Source: Dichetophora obliterata
Taxonomy: Eukaryota; Arthropoda; Insecta; Diptera; Sciomyzidae
Length of the DNA: 64,000 nt
Direction: 5' to 3'
NCBI GenBank assembly: GCA_963920525.1
Contig: OY986436.1
Span: 29,649,318 to 29,713,317, forward strand
Shown here: piece after piece, positions 21,895 through 33,247 of the stretch
Numbering within the stretch: position 1 is the stretch's first letter
Layout: every line of letters begins with the position of its first letter
Translations under genes and position numbers: made by a program
The notes under the pieces: generated by a model
Database searches by the model: none
Told to the model about the DNA's origin: nothing
What the model saw: the letters and a program-made list of their open reading frames with translations, nothing else

Positions 21895-22235
21895 TGATGA
21901 AATTACTTTGTATGGAACATCGTGTATAGTAAAGATTAAAACTTATTTACAAGATTTCAACTTACTGCACTCATTTTTGTGGAAGTTAAGAAGATTTTAC
22001 AGTTTTCATAAAGTCTCTTTGTATGGGAGGTAGGAGTGGTTTTAATTTCAAACAAATTTTTACGAATTTCATACTGTAAATAAGTGTAAATAAAAAAACA
22101 CTCAGGAAAAAGTTATGTGCAAAATTCGTAGTCATTAGATTAATTTTTGTGGAATTAAAAGAGATTTTACCATTTTGGTGGAGCCTTTTTATATGGAAGG
22201 TAGGTGTGATTTTTATCCGATTTGGCATGTTTTAA
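21895..22235 (-). repeat. Satellite monomers, reverse orientation
   Basis: Three diverged units with TTTGTATGGAACAT, CTTTGTATGGGAGGTAGGAG and TTTTATATGGAAGGTAGGTG, at spacings of about 110 and 165 bases. Same satellite as 4.3-6.9 kb on the opposite strand. Confidence 0.7.
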
Positions 22236-22423
22236 TACTTGATTTATGTTTTTTAATAATATGATTATTTATTGGATATAGTTAAAAAAGGCTCTAAAAT
22301 TACTGCTTTTTTTCTTGATCACAGACGGGCATGACTAAATCGACTCAGGCGGTGATGCTGATCTAGAAAAATTGTTCTATACCTTCCATTCCTTCTTATC
22401 GGCGCTACAAACGTAGTGACAAA

Positions 22424-22584
22424 GGCCGCATTCTAGCCGAAAAAGTGCTCAAGTAGCGAAGTAGCATAAAATATTTTCGCTATATAAATTGTGACATCTC
22501 AAGGAACATGTTCTGTGAGAGCATACCATTCAGCCCGAAAGTTGTGGAACAGTTCTTGAGCACTTTTTCGGCTAGAATGCGGCC
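22424..22584. mobile_element. 161-bp MITE with perfect 30-bp TIRs
   Basis: The 30 bases at 22424-22453 (GGCCGCATTCTAGCCGAAAA...) are the exact reverse complement of 22555-22584. Flanking AAA on both sides may be a 3-bp target duplication. A more diverged relative with the same core (CATTCAGC.., GAGCACTTTTTTGGCAG..) spans about 49465-49890. Confidence 0.85.
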
Positions 22585-22786
22585 AAAGTTAATATACCCC
22601 TTACACAGTCTCACTGTATGCGTGTTGTTCGTGTTAATATTAAAGATATTAGTGGTATTCAATGAATGCCATATTGGCGATGGTAGCAGCGTATGTTCGG
22701 CAGGCTTAGAGCAGCTTAATTTGCAATAACAAAATTATAGGGGATTCAACAAACGCAGTTTACGGCACAAAAACGTTGTGTATACA

Positions 22787-23414
22787 TAATGTGACCAACC
22801 TTACTCCTTTTAGGAGTTTTTTACTTCTTTGTCCTCTGTACTTCTTGTATCAAAGTACGCTAAAAGTACTTCTTTTTACTTATTGTACTTCTTTTGGACA
22901 TCTTTTTGACAATTTTTTCCACAAATAAATTCACAATACACATTTCTAAATACTACTGCAAAAAAATTATTATCACTATCTTCTTTAACCGAAAAAATTC
23001 AGTTTGTCTGTTCTTATGTTTTTTTTGTTGCTTCTGCAGGCTCAACAGTTTTTGGCTCTAATAAAAATTTGTGATTTTTTTAGTTGTGACAATTAATTGC
23101 GGGCGCAATATCTGTTTAGACATATTTAATATATTTAATATTTTTTTCTATATTTTATTTTTTATTTTAAATAACGGTATTTCACAAAATAAATTTGCAT
23201 TAATAAGCAATGAATTGTAAGCTTGATTTAAGCTTTTATCTCTTATAAATAAAACTTCTTGTTCAATTGATTTATTCATGCTTCTTTTCATATTTAAAAT
23301 TTTTTTTTATTTTGCGTGTACTTCTTTTTTGTACTTCTTTATTTATTCTATGTACTTATTTTTTTAAAGTCTGTGCGTGTACTTCTTTTTATTCTGAAAA
23401 TCTTGGTCATATTA
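22787..23414 (+). mobile_element. TIR element of the GTGACCAAC family, copy A
   Basis: Starts TAATGTGACCAACC and ends TCTTGGTCATATTA. Subterminal regions are filled with AAGTACTTCTTTT/GAAGTAC motifs. Interior TTCAGTTTGTCTGTTCTTATG and GCGGGCGCAATAT blocks match copies B and C. Non-coding. Confidence 0.75.
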
Positions 23415-24002
23415 TATATATAATGTATAATTATGTATATAATATGACCAACATTTTCAAAGCAAAAATAAGTACACGCACAGACTTTAAGAATAAGTAC
23501 AAAAGATGTACATAGAATAAATATAGAAGTACAAAATAGAAGAAGTACAAAATATTCACAAGAAAGAATATGAAAATATGAAAAAATGCATGCACAAATC
23601 CATTGAACAAAAAAATTACTTTATAAGAGATTCAAAATTAGGTCCAGCTTACAGTTCATTGCTTATTAAGTTAGTAGGTCTGGTGAGACGGATTAAAAAA
23701 ATCAATTGTGTTTTATACATTTTTCGCAGTAAATTATAAAAATTAAATATTAAAATGTATTCTAAAAGTTATTGGCCTAAATTTAAAAAGTTTTTTAAGT
23801 TACAGCCAAAAGAAGAAAGTGCGCCGTAGTGTGTTGAATGTACTGTAAAAACTTTAAACACGTTTTTCTCGAAACTACGTTTTCGAAACTTCGGGGAAGC
23901 ACTTACTAGAAACTATTCAACCGATTTGGCCAAAAATTTCACCATTTATTTAAGACATACATAGCTAGATCTGAAATCTTTAAAACAATAACTTTTTTAG
24001 TA

Positions 24003-25289
24003 TTGGGGGTTGGAATTAATTTTAAAGGTTTTTTTTCGGTTTTTGAGCATTTGTTTAGAAACAACGGTACAATGTATATTATTCAAAGTATTGTCCATCG
24101 TTAGCTACAACATTTTCCCATCTTTCTGGCAGCATATGGATTCCGCGCCGGAAGAACGATTCGTCTTTTGAGGCAATCCACAAATCGACCCATTTTTTGG
24201 TATCCTCGTAAGAAGTGAAGCGCTGCTCAGCCAAGCCATGCGTCATCGATCTGAATAGGTGGTAGTCGGAAGGGGCTATGTCTGGGCTATAAGGCGGGTG
24301 GGGTAGCACATCCCAATTCAGCGCCTCCAACGTTTCCTTGACGGTTCTTGCAACATGTGGCCGTGCGTTGTCATGTTGAAAAACCACTTTGTCGTGTCTT
24401 TTGGCATATTCCGGCCGTTTAACATTTAATGCTCGGCTCAATTGCATCAATTGTTGTTGGTAGCGTTCCCCAGTGATGGTTTCGTTAGGTTTTAGCAGCT
24501 CATAGTACACGACACCCTTCTGATCCCACCAAATACACAGCATAAGCTTGGCGCCATGAATATTCGGCTTGGCCCTCGATGTTGATGCATGGCCGGGTGG
24601 TCCCCACGATTTTTTTCGCTTAGGATTATCGTAATGGATCCACTTTTCATCGCCAGTGACAATACGATGCAAAAAACTCTTCCTTTTATGCCGTTGAAGC
24701 AGTTGTTCGCACATGCAAAATCGCCGTTCAACGTCTCTCGGCTTCAACTGGTACGGCACCCAATTTCCATGCTTTTGAATCATTCCCATGGCCTTCAAGC
24801 GTTTGCCGACCGTTGATAAGTCGACTCCCAATGATTCTGACAATTCTTGAAGGGTTTGACACGGGTCTTCATCGAGCAAAGCCTCCAATTCCTCATCTTC
24901 AAACTTTTTCGGCTGGCCCGGACGCTCTTTGTCTTCCGTATCAAAATCACCACTTTTAAACCGACGGAACCAGTACTTACAAGTAGAAATCGATGGAGTA
25001 TAGTCCCCGTAAGCCTCAGTAAGCGTGCGTTGTGCTTCAACCGCTTTTTTCTTCAAATGGAAGCACAAAAGTAAACCTTCCCGCAAATTGCGTTTTGTTG
25101 GAACGAAAGTCGACATGTTCACAGAGAAAAAAATATATGTTGTTTACACTTCAGTGGAATGACACATACTGAAAAATGAAGCTTAGACAATGTGCTTTGA
25201 AATGAATAAAGTCACAGGTGTGCCCGATGCGATCTATTGATAGTTACGCCATCTCTTAGAAAACCTTTAAAACTAATTCCAACCCCCAA
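24003..25289 (-). mobile_element. mariner transposon, 1287 bp, TA target duplication
   Basis: The TIRs span 24003-24032 and 25260-25289 and agree at 29 of 30 positions (TTGGGGGTTGGAATTA...). TA flanks both ends (24001-24002 and 25290-25291). The size equals that of classical Mos1-like elements. With an intact transposase frame, this copy has every visible part needed for mobility. Confidence 0.97.
24079..25116 (-). CDS. mariner transposase (Mos1-like, mauritiana group), apparently intact
   Basis: 345 residues from the ATG at 25116, the family's usual length (an in-frame GTG two codons upstream is not needed). It catalyses cut-and-paste transposition in the nucleus. The N-terminal half carries two helix-turn-helix motifs that bind the TIRs (LKKKAVEAQRTL region and RFKSGDFD near 52-59), then the linker WVPYQL (about 119-124, the WVPHEL motif). 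The catalytic triad is D156 (TGDEKW), D249 (QHDNARPH) and D284 (SPDIAPSDYHLF), with 34 residues between the last two: DD34D, at the same residue numbers as Mos1. The C-terminus ends PERWENVVANDGQYFE. No stop or frameshift is seen. Catalytic competence is inference. Confidence 0.97.
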   Translation of the reverse strand: MSTFVPTKRNLREGLLLCFHLKKKAVEAQRTLTEAYGDYTPSISTCKYWFRRFKSGDFDTEDKERPGQPKKFEDEELEALLDEDPCQTLQELSESLGVDLSTVGKRLKAMGMIQKHGNWVPYQLKPRDVERRFCMCEQLLQRHKRKSFLHRIVTGDEKWIHYDNPKRKKSWGPPGHASTSRAKPNIHGAKLMLCIWWDQKGVVYYELLKPNETITGERYQQQLMQLSRALNVKRPEYAKRHDKVVFQHDNARPHVARTVKETLEALNWDVLPHPPYSPDIAPSDYHLFRSMTHGLAEQRFTSYEDTKKWVDLWIASKDESFFRRGIHMLPERWENVVANDGQYFE

Positions 25290-25739
25290 TAAGTTAATTT
25301 TTTAAACAAATAAAACAAAATAGTTCGATTTTATAAATATTTGTTTTCACAAGTCCGCCATTTTTTATTTGTTTTTGAAAAAATATACATATTATAGACT
25401 ACAATTAAGCCTGCAGAACGATATTCTCTTTGACTTTTTTTTATTACAGATGAATACGTAAGGCTGGGGCTTCCCCAAACAACACACCTTTTTTCGAGGA
25501 CTCGAATTTGATATAAATAATTATAAGCAAATGAATGTATGATCAAGTCAAAAAAAAATGTTTTGTACACTTTAAGACTTCAATAAAAACATGTTAAATT
25601 TTCAAAAAGATTGCATTTTATTTTCTTATTTAAAAAAATTTATAAAAAAGTTAAAAATTTCGGTCGTAACACGGTCGTAACACCTTAACATAAATAAATT
25701 TTGTGAAAAACCGTTTTTTTTTTAAATCAAAAATAGAAT

Positions 25740-25775
25740 AAAGAAACAATATTAAATATATATATATATAAGCAC
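25740..25775. repeat. TA-rich microsatellite
   Basis: ATATATATATATA run inside copy B of the GTGACCAAC family, next to its minus-strand interior block. Confidence 0.6.
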
Positions 25776-26450
25776 ATGTCGCGTCCGCAGTTGATAACTG
25801 TCACAACTCAAAAAGCACAAATTTTCAGGAGAGCCAACAAACTTATGAGCCGATGCAGATGCAACGAAACTAACATAAAAACAGGCAAACTGAATTTTTC
25901 CAGTTAAAGCTTCGTATGCTGTAGGAACGAAAATTTGTAGGCATTTAATTCTACACGCGAAATTTTGGTGTAGACTTAACACTTTCACTAACACATACTT
26001 ACTATAACCTGTTTGTTGAATGTGTTAGTTTAACATTATTGTTGAATGTCAAATATCCATGCCAATTAAATGTAAAAGGCAGCGAAATTTTGACTTTTTA
26101 ATTCTCCAGTCATGGTTGTGAACTTGGCTGCATTGAACAAATTTTTCGGCTCAATAGCAGACTAGCCAACGAAAAAAAATTTCGCTACCTTTTCGCTGTC
26201 AAAAACGCAATGCATTTCTTACGGAAGATTTATTTTCGCTTCTACAGCATACTAAGCTTAAGAAAGATAGTGATATAAAATAAATTTTTGCAGTAGTTGG
26301 AGATATGTGTTTTGAATTGATTTATAAAAAAATTGTCAAAAAGAAGTACAACAATTAAAAATAAGTACTTTTAGCGTACTTCGATACAAGAAGTACAGCG
26401 AGCAAAAAAGAAGTTAAAAACTCCTAAAAGGAGTACGGTTGGTCACATTA

Positions 26451-26990
26451 TGTATGCTAGGGTATCCCAAAAATATATATTTTTTAGTTTGAATAATATC
26501 CGCAGCTTTAATACTTCCACTTGACCTTAGATACATCCTCTATGAAGCGCATCTCAATTGGTAAAGGTTTAGAGGTCGCGAATTCATTTCTAATTTTCCC
26601 ATACGATTTGTATGCTGTAGGAAGAGATATTGATTTTTAATGAAATAATTCTGAGTAATAGTATTCATTTATATTGGTAGCTCTAAGAAGTGAGCTACAG
26701 ACCACCAAATAATAATCAGATGAAAAAAATGAAATTTGGATTTGCCATAACAGACAAAATTTGGGGGAACACGATTTTTTAACCATATTGCTTAAAAGGT
26801 CAAATGAAAGTAGAAAAGCCGCGGACATCAAACACAAATTTTTTTTTGAACACCCTAATGTATATAGTATGTATAATGCGTATTATGCAACCGTGGTTTA
26901 ATTTTTTGTTTTTGATAAGCAGTGTTTGAATTAAGTTTAACAATTTAAAAAATTAAAAATGCACTTACTGTTAATGAATCTAAAACTTCT
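26451..26990. other. Non-coding DNA, nothing recognised
   Basis: Ordinary AT-rich sequence between the TIR element and the next foldback. Short minus-strand frame 26637-26837 has no recognisable family. Confidence 0.4.
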
Positions 26991-26994
26991 GTAA

Positions 26995-28025
26995 AGCTTC
27001 AAATAATTTGGAATACTTTACCTTTAGCTTAAATGAAATTTTTTCACTTTTTTTCGTGGATTAAGGACTTCTAATTCAAAATCTGAAAAAGGTTATGGTC
27101 GCTCTCATCTGGTTTAGAAGTTATAGTGGTCCAAAGTTGAAAAATGGGTAAAAAAAACTTGCCATATTTTTGCTATATATAAACAAAACTAAGCAAAATG
27201 GGTATTAATAGAAAGGGTATTCTATTACCTATTCAATAAGCAATTAATCATAAAATTCCATTAATTATTTTCTAAGATATCACTCTTTTTATGCACCAAC
27301 TATTTTGCATCCAAATTTTAGATGCATTTTAGATTCAAATAAAAACGACAAAAATTAATTCCATGAATTCGAATGTAAAAACGACAAAAATTAATTCCAT
27401 GAATTTGAATATAAAAAATTAAGGATAATTTAAAAGACAAGAAAAATTGTTATTAAAAATCGCCGCGATTTTTCGCCTGCGGCGTTTTCTTTAACCTTCG
27501 TTAATGTTGCTATATAATTTACTATGTAAATATTTAAAAAACTGTTATGAAAAATCGCCGCAATTTTTCGCCTGCGGCGCTTTATTTATTTACCGTTTTG
27601 TTAAAGTTCCAAAATATTTCAAAAATTCTTAGCATGTTTTTTATATAATTTGGACTTCCAGCCTAATAGTGTTTTGCCCTTGTACGGAATATTGTTTTTA
27701 ACACTACAAAACGAAAATATTAAAGTATAAAGGAAGTTATATCTTAAAAAGTTATGCATGGATTTTAATGTTTGGTACCTCGTTGAACAGATGCTCGTAT
27801 TATCTTTCTTTTAATACCCATAATGCTTACTTTTCTAGGAAAATTAAAAAAATGGCAGCATGTTTTTAAGACCATTTTTCCTAACTTTGGACCCCTATAA
27901 CTTTTAAACGTCTTGAGAGTGACCTCTAATTTTTTCACTATTCGCTTTTTTAGCTCCAAATACACATTTAAAAAAAATTTAAAAAAGTCCATTTTAGCTA
28001 AAAGTAAAATGTTCCAATAATTTTG
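26995..28025. mobile_element. Foldback element with ~230-bp arms
   Basis: Left arm 26995-27235 and right arm 27770-28025 are inverted relatives. Shared blocks, in order: ATTTGGAATACTTTACCTTT / ATTGGAACATTTTACTTTT, AGAAGTTATAGTGGTCCAAA / AAAAGTTATAGGGGTCCAAA, and AAATGGGTATTAATAG / TTATGGGTATTAAAAG. The centre holds a pair of GC-rich hairpin repeats (27454-27581). No coding frame. Confidence 0.8.
27454..27581. repeat. Two GC-rich hairpins, direct repeat
   Basis: AAAAATCGCCGCGATTTTT followed by CGCCTGCGGCG occurs at 27454 and again (with CAATTTTT) at 27549. Each copy folds into two short stems. They form the only GC-rich islands in this AT-rich element. Confidence 0.75.
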
Positions 28026-29515
28026 TTATGGCAATTTTGTTTAAAACAATTACGCAATTTACTTGATTTTTATTCTGGGTGGCTTCCTGAAAGCGCTGAG
28101 CGTAGACTTAAAGCTAAACACTTTTAGTATATTGCTATATCAAGCATATATACGTCATAGATTGAATACCATTATAATAAAGTTTTGAATTATATTGAAA
28201 TGGCTAAACTGAGAGAAATGACATCCACAAAATCAAAGAAAAAGTGAAATTTAAAAACTGTTAGCGAAATATCTTTGTAACAAAGACAAAATTCTTGAAG
28301 GCTGTGTCTTCAAAGCAAAAGCCAAAAGTTCTTTGTCGATAAATCAAGGATGAATTAAGTAACCCCATAGATAAATTCTTTGCCAGAAAAATTACTTTTT
28401 TTGTTAGCGAGCGACTGAAAAACGTTTTTTCATTCAAAGACTTTTCTTTGCTTTATTAAAAACTTTGTCTTTACCGACATTAAACTGGGTTGATTTGTAT
28501 GGAGGTAACAAAAAATTGATATTGCCTGGGCATGAAAATTTATTAAAAAAAAGGTGGCTATAGGGGTGCACTTCATCCCATCACATTCTTCAATTTTGTG
28601 AATTTTTTTCAAAAAATTTTTGTATATAAATGTGCACAGCTAGTACAAAAATGATTCCAGAAATAAAATCGTCGAACCCGATTTAACCTAGTACCGATCT
28701 CACCCTTATATGTTTTTACACAAAAATTTATCGTAAAAAAATCATAAGGAAAAAATTAACAAAATTCAAGGTATAATATTAAGGTTAGTACGTATGTATT
28801 TTTGACCATCACGGCTGAACCACTGAAGCTATCCAACTTATATTCACAACTTGTGTTCGTGTAGTCTTTCGAAATGCTTATGTTTTTTTTGATTCCCCCT
28901 AGGTGGCGCTGTGGTCGATTTTTAAAAAAAAATTATATGTATAAACCGATAAAATCGGTCCGACATACATACTTTAAAACATCGCATGTTCGAAAATATT
29001 TTTTATATTTCTCTTCAGCACATTATAGCACAATACAAATACATTACAGCTCAATTTGTATATATATCTAAAAAAAAATCATGACGGTGCTAACTTCACA
29101 TAAAAAAATTACAAAACAAAAAATATACTAATTCATATTTTTAAACTGGTTGCGAAATTTCTTTTTAGACTTGGTGAAATGTTCAAAAGTATGTTCAAAC
29201 TAAACTTAAAGTGGACAAAAAAAAGAATATTCTAATAAAATCAGCTACCTGTTAAGTAATCTATAAACACTGCAGCTCATTTTAAGCTTCTTTCGAAAAA
29301 TTAAATAAAGTTGCTCAATAAAAGCCAATACAAAAAACAACATTTTTGAAAGCAACAAAGACAACAAACAACGTATTAAAAATATTTGCTTATGAAAGCA
29401 TTTTCCATTACATAAAAAGCATGCATACTTTTACACATACAAATCTATACTCACATGCTTGCAACATGAATACTTAAAATCCTTAAGAAAAGTCAAAGTG
29501 GATGAAAAATACAAA
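28026..29515. other. Non-coding DNA, nothing recognised
   Basis: AT-rich; scattered short frames only. No TIR pairs, tRNA-like boxes or protein families seen. Confidence 0.4.
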
Positions 29516-29527
29516 AGCTGTTGTAAG

Positions 29528-29568
29528 AAAAAAAAAAAAAAAAAGAAAAAAAAAATATATATATATAT
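29528..29568. repeat. Poly(A)/(AT) simple repeat
   Basis: Runs of A interrupted by G, followed by TATATATATATATATA. A (GT)n run follows at 30115-30131. Confidence 0.85.
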
Positions 29569-29569
29569 A

Positions 29570-30297
29570 TAAGTAACTCGCACACATTCATATTTCACAG
29601 CAGTAAAAAAGCGTCTGCATTTTAAATGAGTTGCTTACAAAAACACGCACGGACGCATTTATGGGTGGGTGAGGACTTAGGTGTGTGACTATACGCCCAC
29701 TTACACACACACAAACAGCTGTAATTTTACAATTACGCACACATAATAACAATGCTACTCACACACATACACACCTTCGAAACACGCATAATGGCAGCTA
29801 CGTGTTGGTGTTTCTATAAACTTTTTTTTTACTAAACAACTCAAGCTCCTAAACATATGCAAATGAAAATTTATGCAAAAAAAGGAAAAAGTTTTGCCTT
29901 TTGAATTGAGAAAGTTGAAAAAAAAGCAAGCAGAAGAAGCTGAAAAAAGGGATAAACAAAAATATCCAACAAATAAGATAATAAAATCAGAATATGTTAT
30001 AAGCATCAAAATAAAAAAAAATAAAAAAACAAGAAAATAAACAACTACAACAATATATTCAGAACAACAAAAGATAATAACAACAGAGCTTTATTTCAGT
30101 TTTCGTGTTGCTCAGTGTGTGTGTGTGTGTCTTGTGTGCATGTTAACATTTATGTTCTTATTAATGTTTGAAAGATTGAGAGAGAGCAAAAGCTTGAAAA
30201 TGTGAAAAGCTTGTTAGGCAGAGCAAACTGTTTGTTATGTTGCTAAATTAGCTTTCATCTCAATCGGATTAGATATTAAAAAGTAATAAATTTCGTT
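29570..30297. other. Host-like non-coding DNA
   Basis: Sequence rich in CACACA/ACAAAC and GTGTGTG runs without transposon hallmarks, typical of fly introns or intergenic spacers. It resembles in style the stretches at 43.9-46.3 and 53.9-55.2 kb. No exon recognised. Confidence 0.4.
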
Positions 30298-30992
30298 TTG
30301 ACCATGATTCAATTACTACAGGTTGTCCATTCATTTGACGTTTACTCACAAGAATGAAGATATACACCCGTAAAATTGAAGAGGAGAGCAAAAGAGTAAT
30401 TTTTAATGCCATCAAAGTGATCAGTTGCAGGAATATTATACTTTTTCGCAGTACTAAATACCCGAGGATACATTTCACTGCTGCTTTTTCTACTACGTTC
30501 TGTACTGTTTGTTTGTTTTGATAGAAAATTTAAGTTTTTAAAAACTAATTTCAATATTTTGTTGTGCAAATCTGACGGCTTATTGGATCCACTGGCACAT
30601 TATATTTTTGAATTTCATCTTCAAAATAAACTGTTTTGCCAATACCGCACGTTGAAGTTTATTTTAATAATTACAACTTAATAGTCGTGATTTATATATT
30701 ATTTGAAAAAAAAGGCTCGCAACAAAATTTGAAAAAAATTTTCAATAATAATTTTTAAAGCAATAATTATTATAAACGCAATGCACTCTATTTTTTTGCT
30801 GCTAACAGCAAAATATTGCATAAGTACTTTAAAAAAAAAAAACAACAAAACACTGAAACATAACTTTTTTCAAAGAAAACCACAAAACCCTGGTTGTCAT
30901 TTATATTTGAGAGAGAATATGTTCTTTTTTACAAATTTACGGGTGTTGTCAAACGAATGGACAACCTATAATAATTGAATCATGATTTTGAC
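30298..30992. mobile_element. ~0.7-kb MITE with ~43-bp TIRs
   Basis: Left end 30298-30339 (GACCATGATTCAATTA, then AGGTTGTCCATTCATTTGAC) is matched in reverse by 30948-30992. A second inner inverted pair is ACACCCGTAAA (30364) and TTTACGGGTGT (30936). Non-coding; the AGGTTGTCCAT ends are reminiscent of Tc1/mariner elements but this is inference. Confidence 0.8.
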
Positions 30993-31339
30993 ATTATAAG
31001 AATACCAAAAGAAATTCAATTGAATTTTAATACATAGAAATGAAGAACGAATTTAGATATACTATAGTAAAATCATTAAATATTTATAACCTTTACTTCC
31101 ATTTAATTTAAGTTTTCTTTAAGAAAAACAAAACAAACAATAATAATATAGATAGACTACCATATTTGTTACTCGGTCTTTTTATTCAGAACTATTTTCT
31201 GAACATTTCGCGTTGCAGCAATGGAACACCAAAATAAGAGTTTGTTTAAATATGACACCTGTCCAACAATATTTAGTGACTGACTATTAAAAAATTTTGG
31301 TAGATATATCAAGTATAGTTGTAGCTCGTTAAACTTGTA
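30993..31339. other. Non-coding DNA, nothing recognised
   Basis: AT-rich, no open frames or element ends. Confidence 0.4.
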
Positions 31340-31790
31340 TATATTGAGCGAAAGCAGTTATTTATTGATATGGTTTTGGCTGCATCCACGTATCCGACAA
31401 AGAAGGTTTCATCTGGCATATAGATTAGCAGAAACTTATTGTTACTGATGTTCCATAGATCTGGTCCCAGGATGGATAACTCCTACTGTTACTTTTTTAT
31501 TCTGATACCGAACTTAGTTTCGTAGATTAGCTTTCTTTCACTAAGATAGATAGATCACTAAGAAGAAAATGATTTTCCACAGACTCGACAATCCGGCAAC
31601 TAGTCGTTAGAGAGAAATGTTGCAGTGCTCTCGACGACTTGACTATAATAAATGCTACAGCGGCAATCTGTATTTCATATCAAACATAAACAAACTCTGT
31701 AACGTTCGCTTTTGTCGTCTGTCAAATTAGAATAGATCTATGTCTGCGACAGCAACAATTGTCGTCGCATCCTCTCTTTGTTGTGTTGAC
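31340..31790 (-). pseudogene. Decayed R1/I-type reverse transcriptase fragment
   Basis: On the minus strand, broken frames read YLS-SERKLIYETKFG, VTVGV, then SILGPDLWNISNNKFLL and IYMPDETFFVGYVDAA. This is the order of the RT palm in R1/I-type non-LTR elements, where the consensus has QGSxLGPxLWN followed by GYADD; here YADD has decayed to YVDA. The same element type as 17.1-18.3 kb is possible. Ends not visible. Confidence 0.75.
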
Positions 31791-32121
31791 ATAACTAAAA
31801 TAACACTAACTAAAAAAAGGTACATTTTTTGAGATCACTGAAGTCTTTGAACTGTTAGTTGGAATGATTGACTTTGAAAATATGCTCTTAAAAATACTAA
31901 GGCATCTAAAGTGTCATCCCCCAGGCTTGACCGAATTTTGGTTGCGAAATTTCCAGCCGAAGAAAACTCTCGGACTCAACACTAGTAGGAGGAATTGTTT
32001 TCAAATAATTATATGCATTTTGAAGCAGATTATATTTTTATTTTATTTTCGAACTTATGAAGTAAATTTAAATGTTTTTAAAATTTTATACTCGAATGTC
32101 AAATTAAAGTGTTGCATTTTT

Positions 32122-32232
32122 TGAAGGCAATTGATTTGAAGGCAATTGATTTGAAGGCAATCCCGGGATTTTAGGCTTTATAGTCCCGAAACTGTCGGGA
32201 CTGGAAAAAGTCCGAGATCCCGGGATTGGAAG
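32122..32232. repeat. 15-bp triplication next to a short CAATCCCGGGAT inverted repeat
   Basis: GAAGGCAATTGATTT is repeated nearly three times (32122-32162) and runs into CAATCCCGGGATTTTAGGC, which pairs with GATCCCGGGATTGG at 32216-32229. An inner pair GTCCCGAAACTGTCGGGAC also folds. It is a small hairpin element, perhaps the two fused ends of a hAT element. Confidence 0.6.
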
Positions 32233-33240
32233 CCTAACTGAGGACCTTCCTGCACGTGTCTTGCGACTCTTCTTCTGAAGCTCTCATTTTCAGGAGAAAC
32301 TCCTGCCATGGTTAGCTAGTTATTACACTAGTGTGGAGGATGGCGTACTGTTTTCAGCCAGAGGAGGAACCTCTTAACCGCTGAATGGGGTCATGCTGTT
32401 AGCAACCGCAGGTTGCGGTGGAATCGCTTTTACTTGCATCCTTTCAACAGTGGTGTTTTTTTTTTTGGCGGCTATCGAGGAGTCTTCTTGCTCCCGCCAA
32501 AAATACTATGCAATTCTTTTTGTTCTATTTCTGTTTGTTGTTTATCTTGTGTTCATTTTGTTTGGTCCCCGCCTCGAGTCGCTATCATTCCACGATTTTC
32601 TAGTCGCTTCAATCAATCCTCGTGGTTATCTTTACAAGCAGGGAGGCCAAGCAAGGGTTGACATACCTTATTATGGAAGTCTGTGTTCAGAGCCGGGATC
32701 TAAGTGTAAAATCAGGAGTAGCTTTCAACTATACCTGTACCATCAACTTAATAGTGACTTGTTTAGAACGTACTCGAAGCCTAGCCACATTTTTAACAAG
32801 GCAGAGGAGCCGCAGCATTAGCCTGAAAGCTATTTTATCAAGATTTCACTCTTGCTTACTGAGGTAACAGAATACTGAAGTGTTACGCGATACGGTTTTA
32901 ATTAAAAATGATTTCGCTTCTTTTTAAAAAATGATTTATTAAATATTTTTATAAGGACCTGCCTAATTGGTTTGATGGCGTATACTCACCACTGGCTCTA
33001 ATTTAAATTTTTCATTTTAAGCCGACACTAAAAAGTACTATCAGGCTTTTTTATATTTTAAGCCGTTCACTTAAAAGTGTATAAGACTTATTAAAAATGA
33101 AAAAGTCGGCAGCTTATTTGTAGCCCAAAGACTTTATTATTATTACTCTATTATTATTTATATGACTTTATTTTGAATTTTCGCATCCTTATATACAAAG
33201 AATAACAGTGTTTTGTCTTAGAACTAATTAACAACTGTTT
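32233..33240. other. GC-richer block, probably old transposon UTR; no gene accepted
   Basis: From 32230 to 32870 the base composition is less AT-rich (CAGAGGAGGAACCTCTTAACC, GCAACCGCAGGTTGCGG). Overlapping frames in three phases (e.g. 32393-32821, with two hydrophobic stretches) match nothing I know. It could be a non-LTR 3' region or an LTR. The remainder to 33240 is AT-rich. Confidence 0.4.
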
Positions 33241-33247
33241 TTGTACT

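Larger units (their letters stand above)
23440..26450 (-). mobile_element. GTGACCAAC-family TIR element, copy B, carrying a mariner
   Basis: Head-to-head with copy A across a 25-base AT spacer. Ends TAATATGACCAAC (23440) and GGTTGGTCACATTA (26450). Minus-strand interior blocks match copies A and C. Without the mariner at 24003-25289 it would be about 1.7 kb. No transposase of its own is visible. Confidence 0.75.

Noticed and set aside
32393..32821. 142-residue frame with hydrophobic segments
   Set aside because: Three overlapping frames are open in this GC-richer block, none has a known domain, splice context or clear start; probably transposon UTR.
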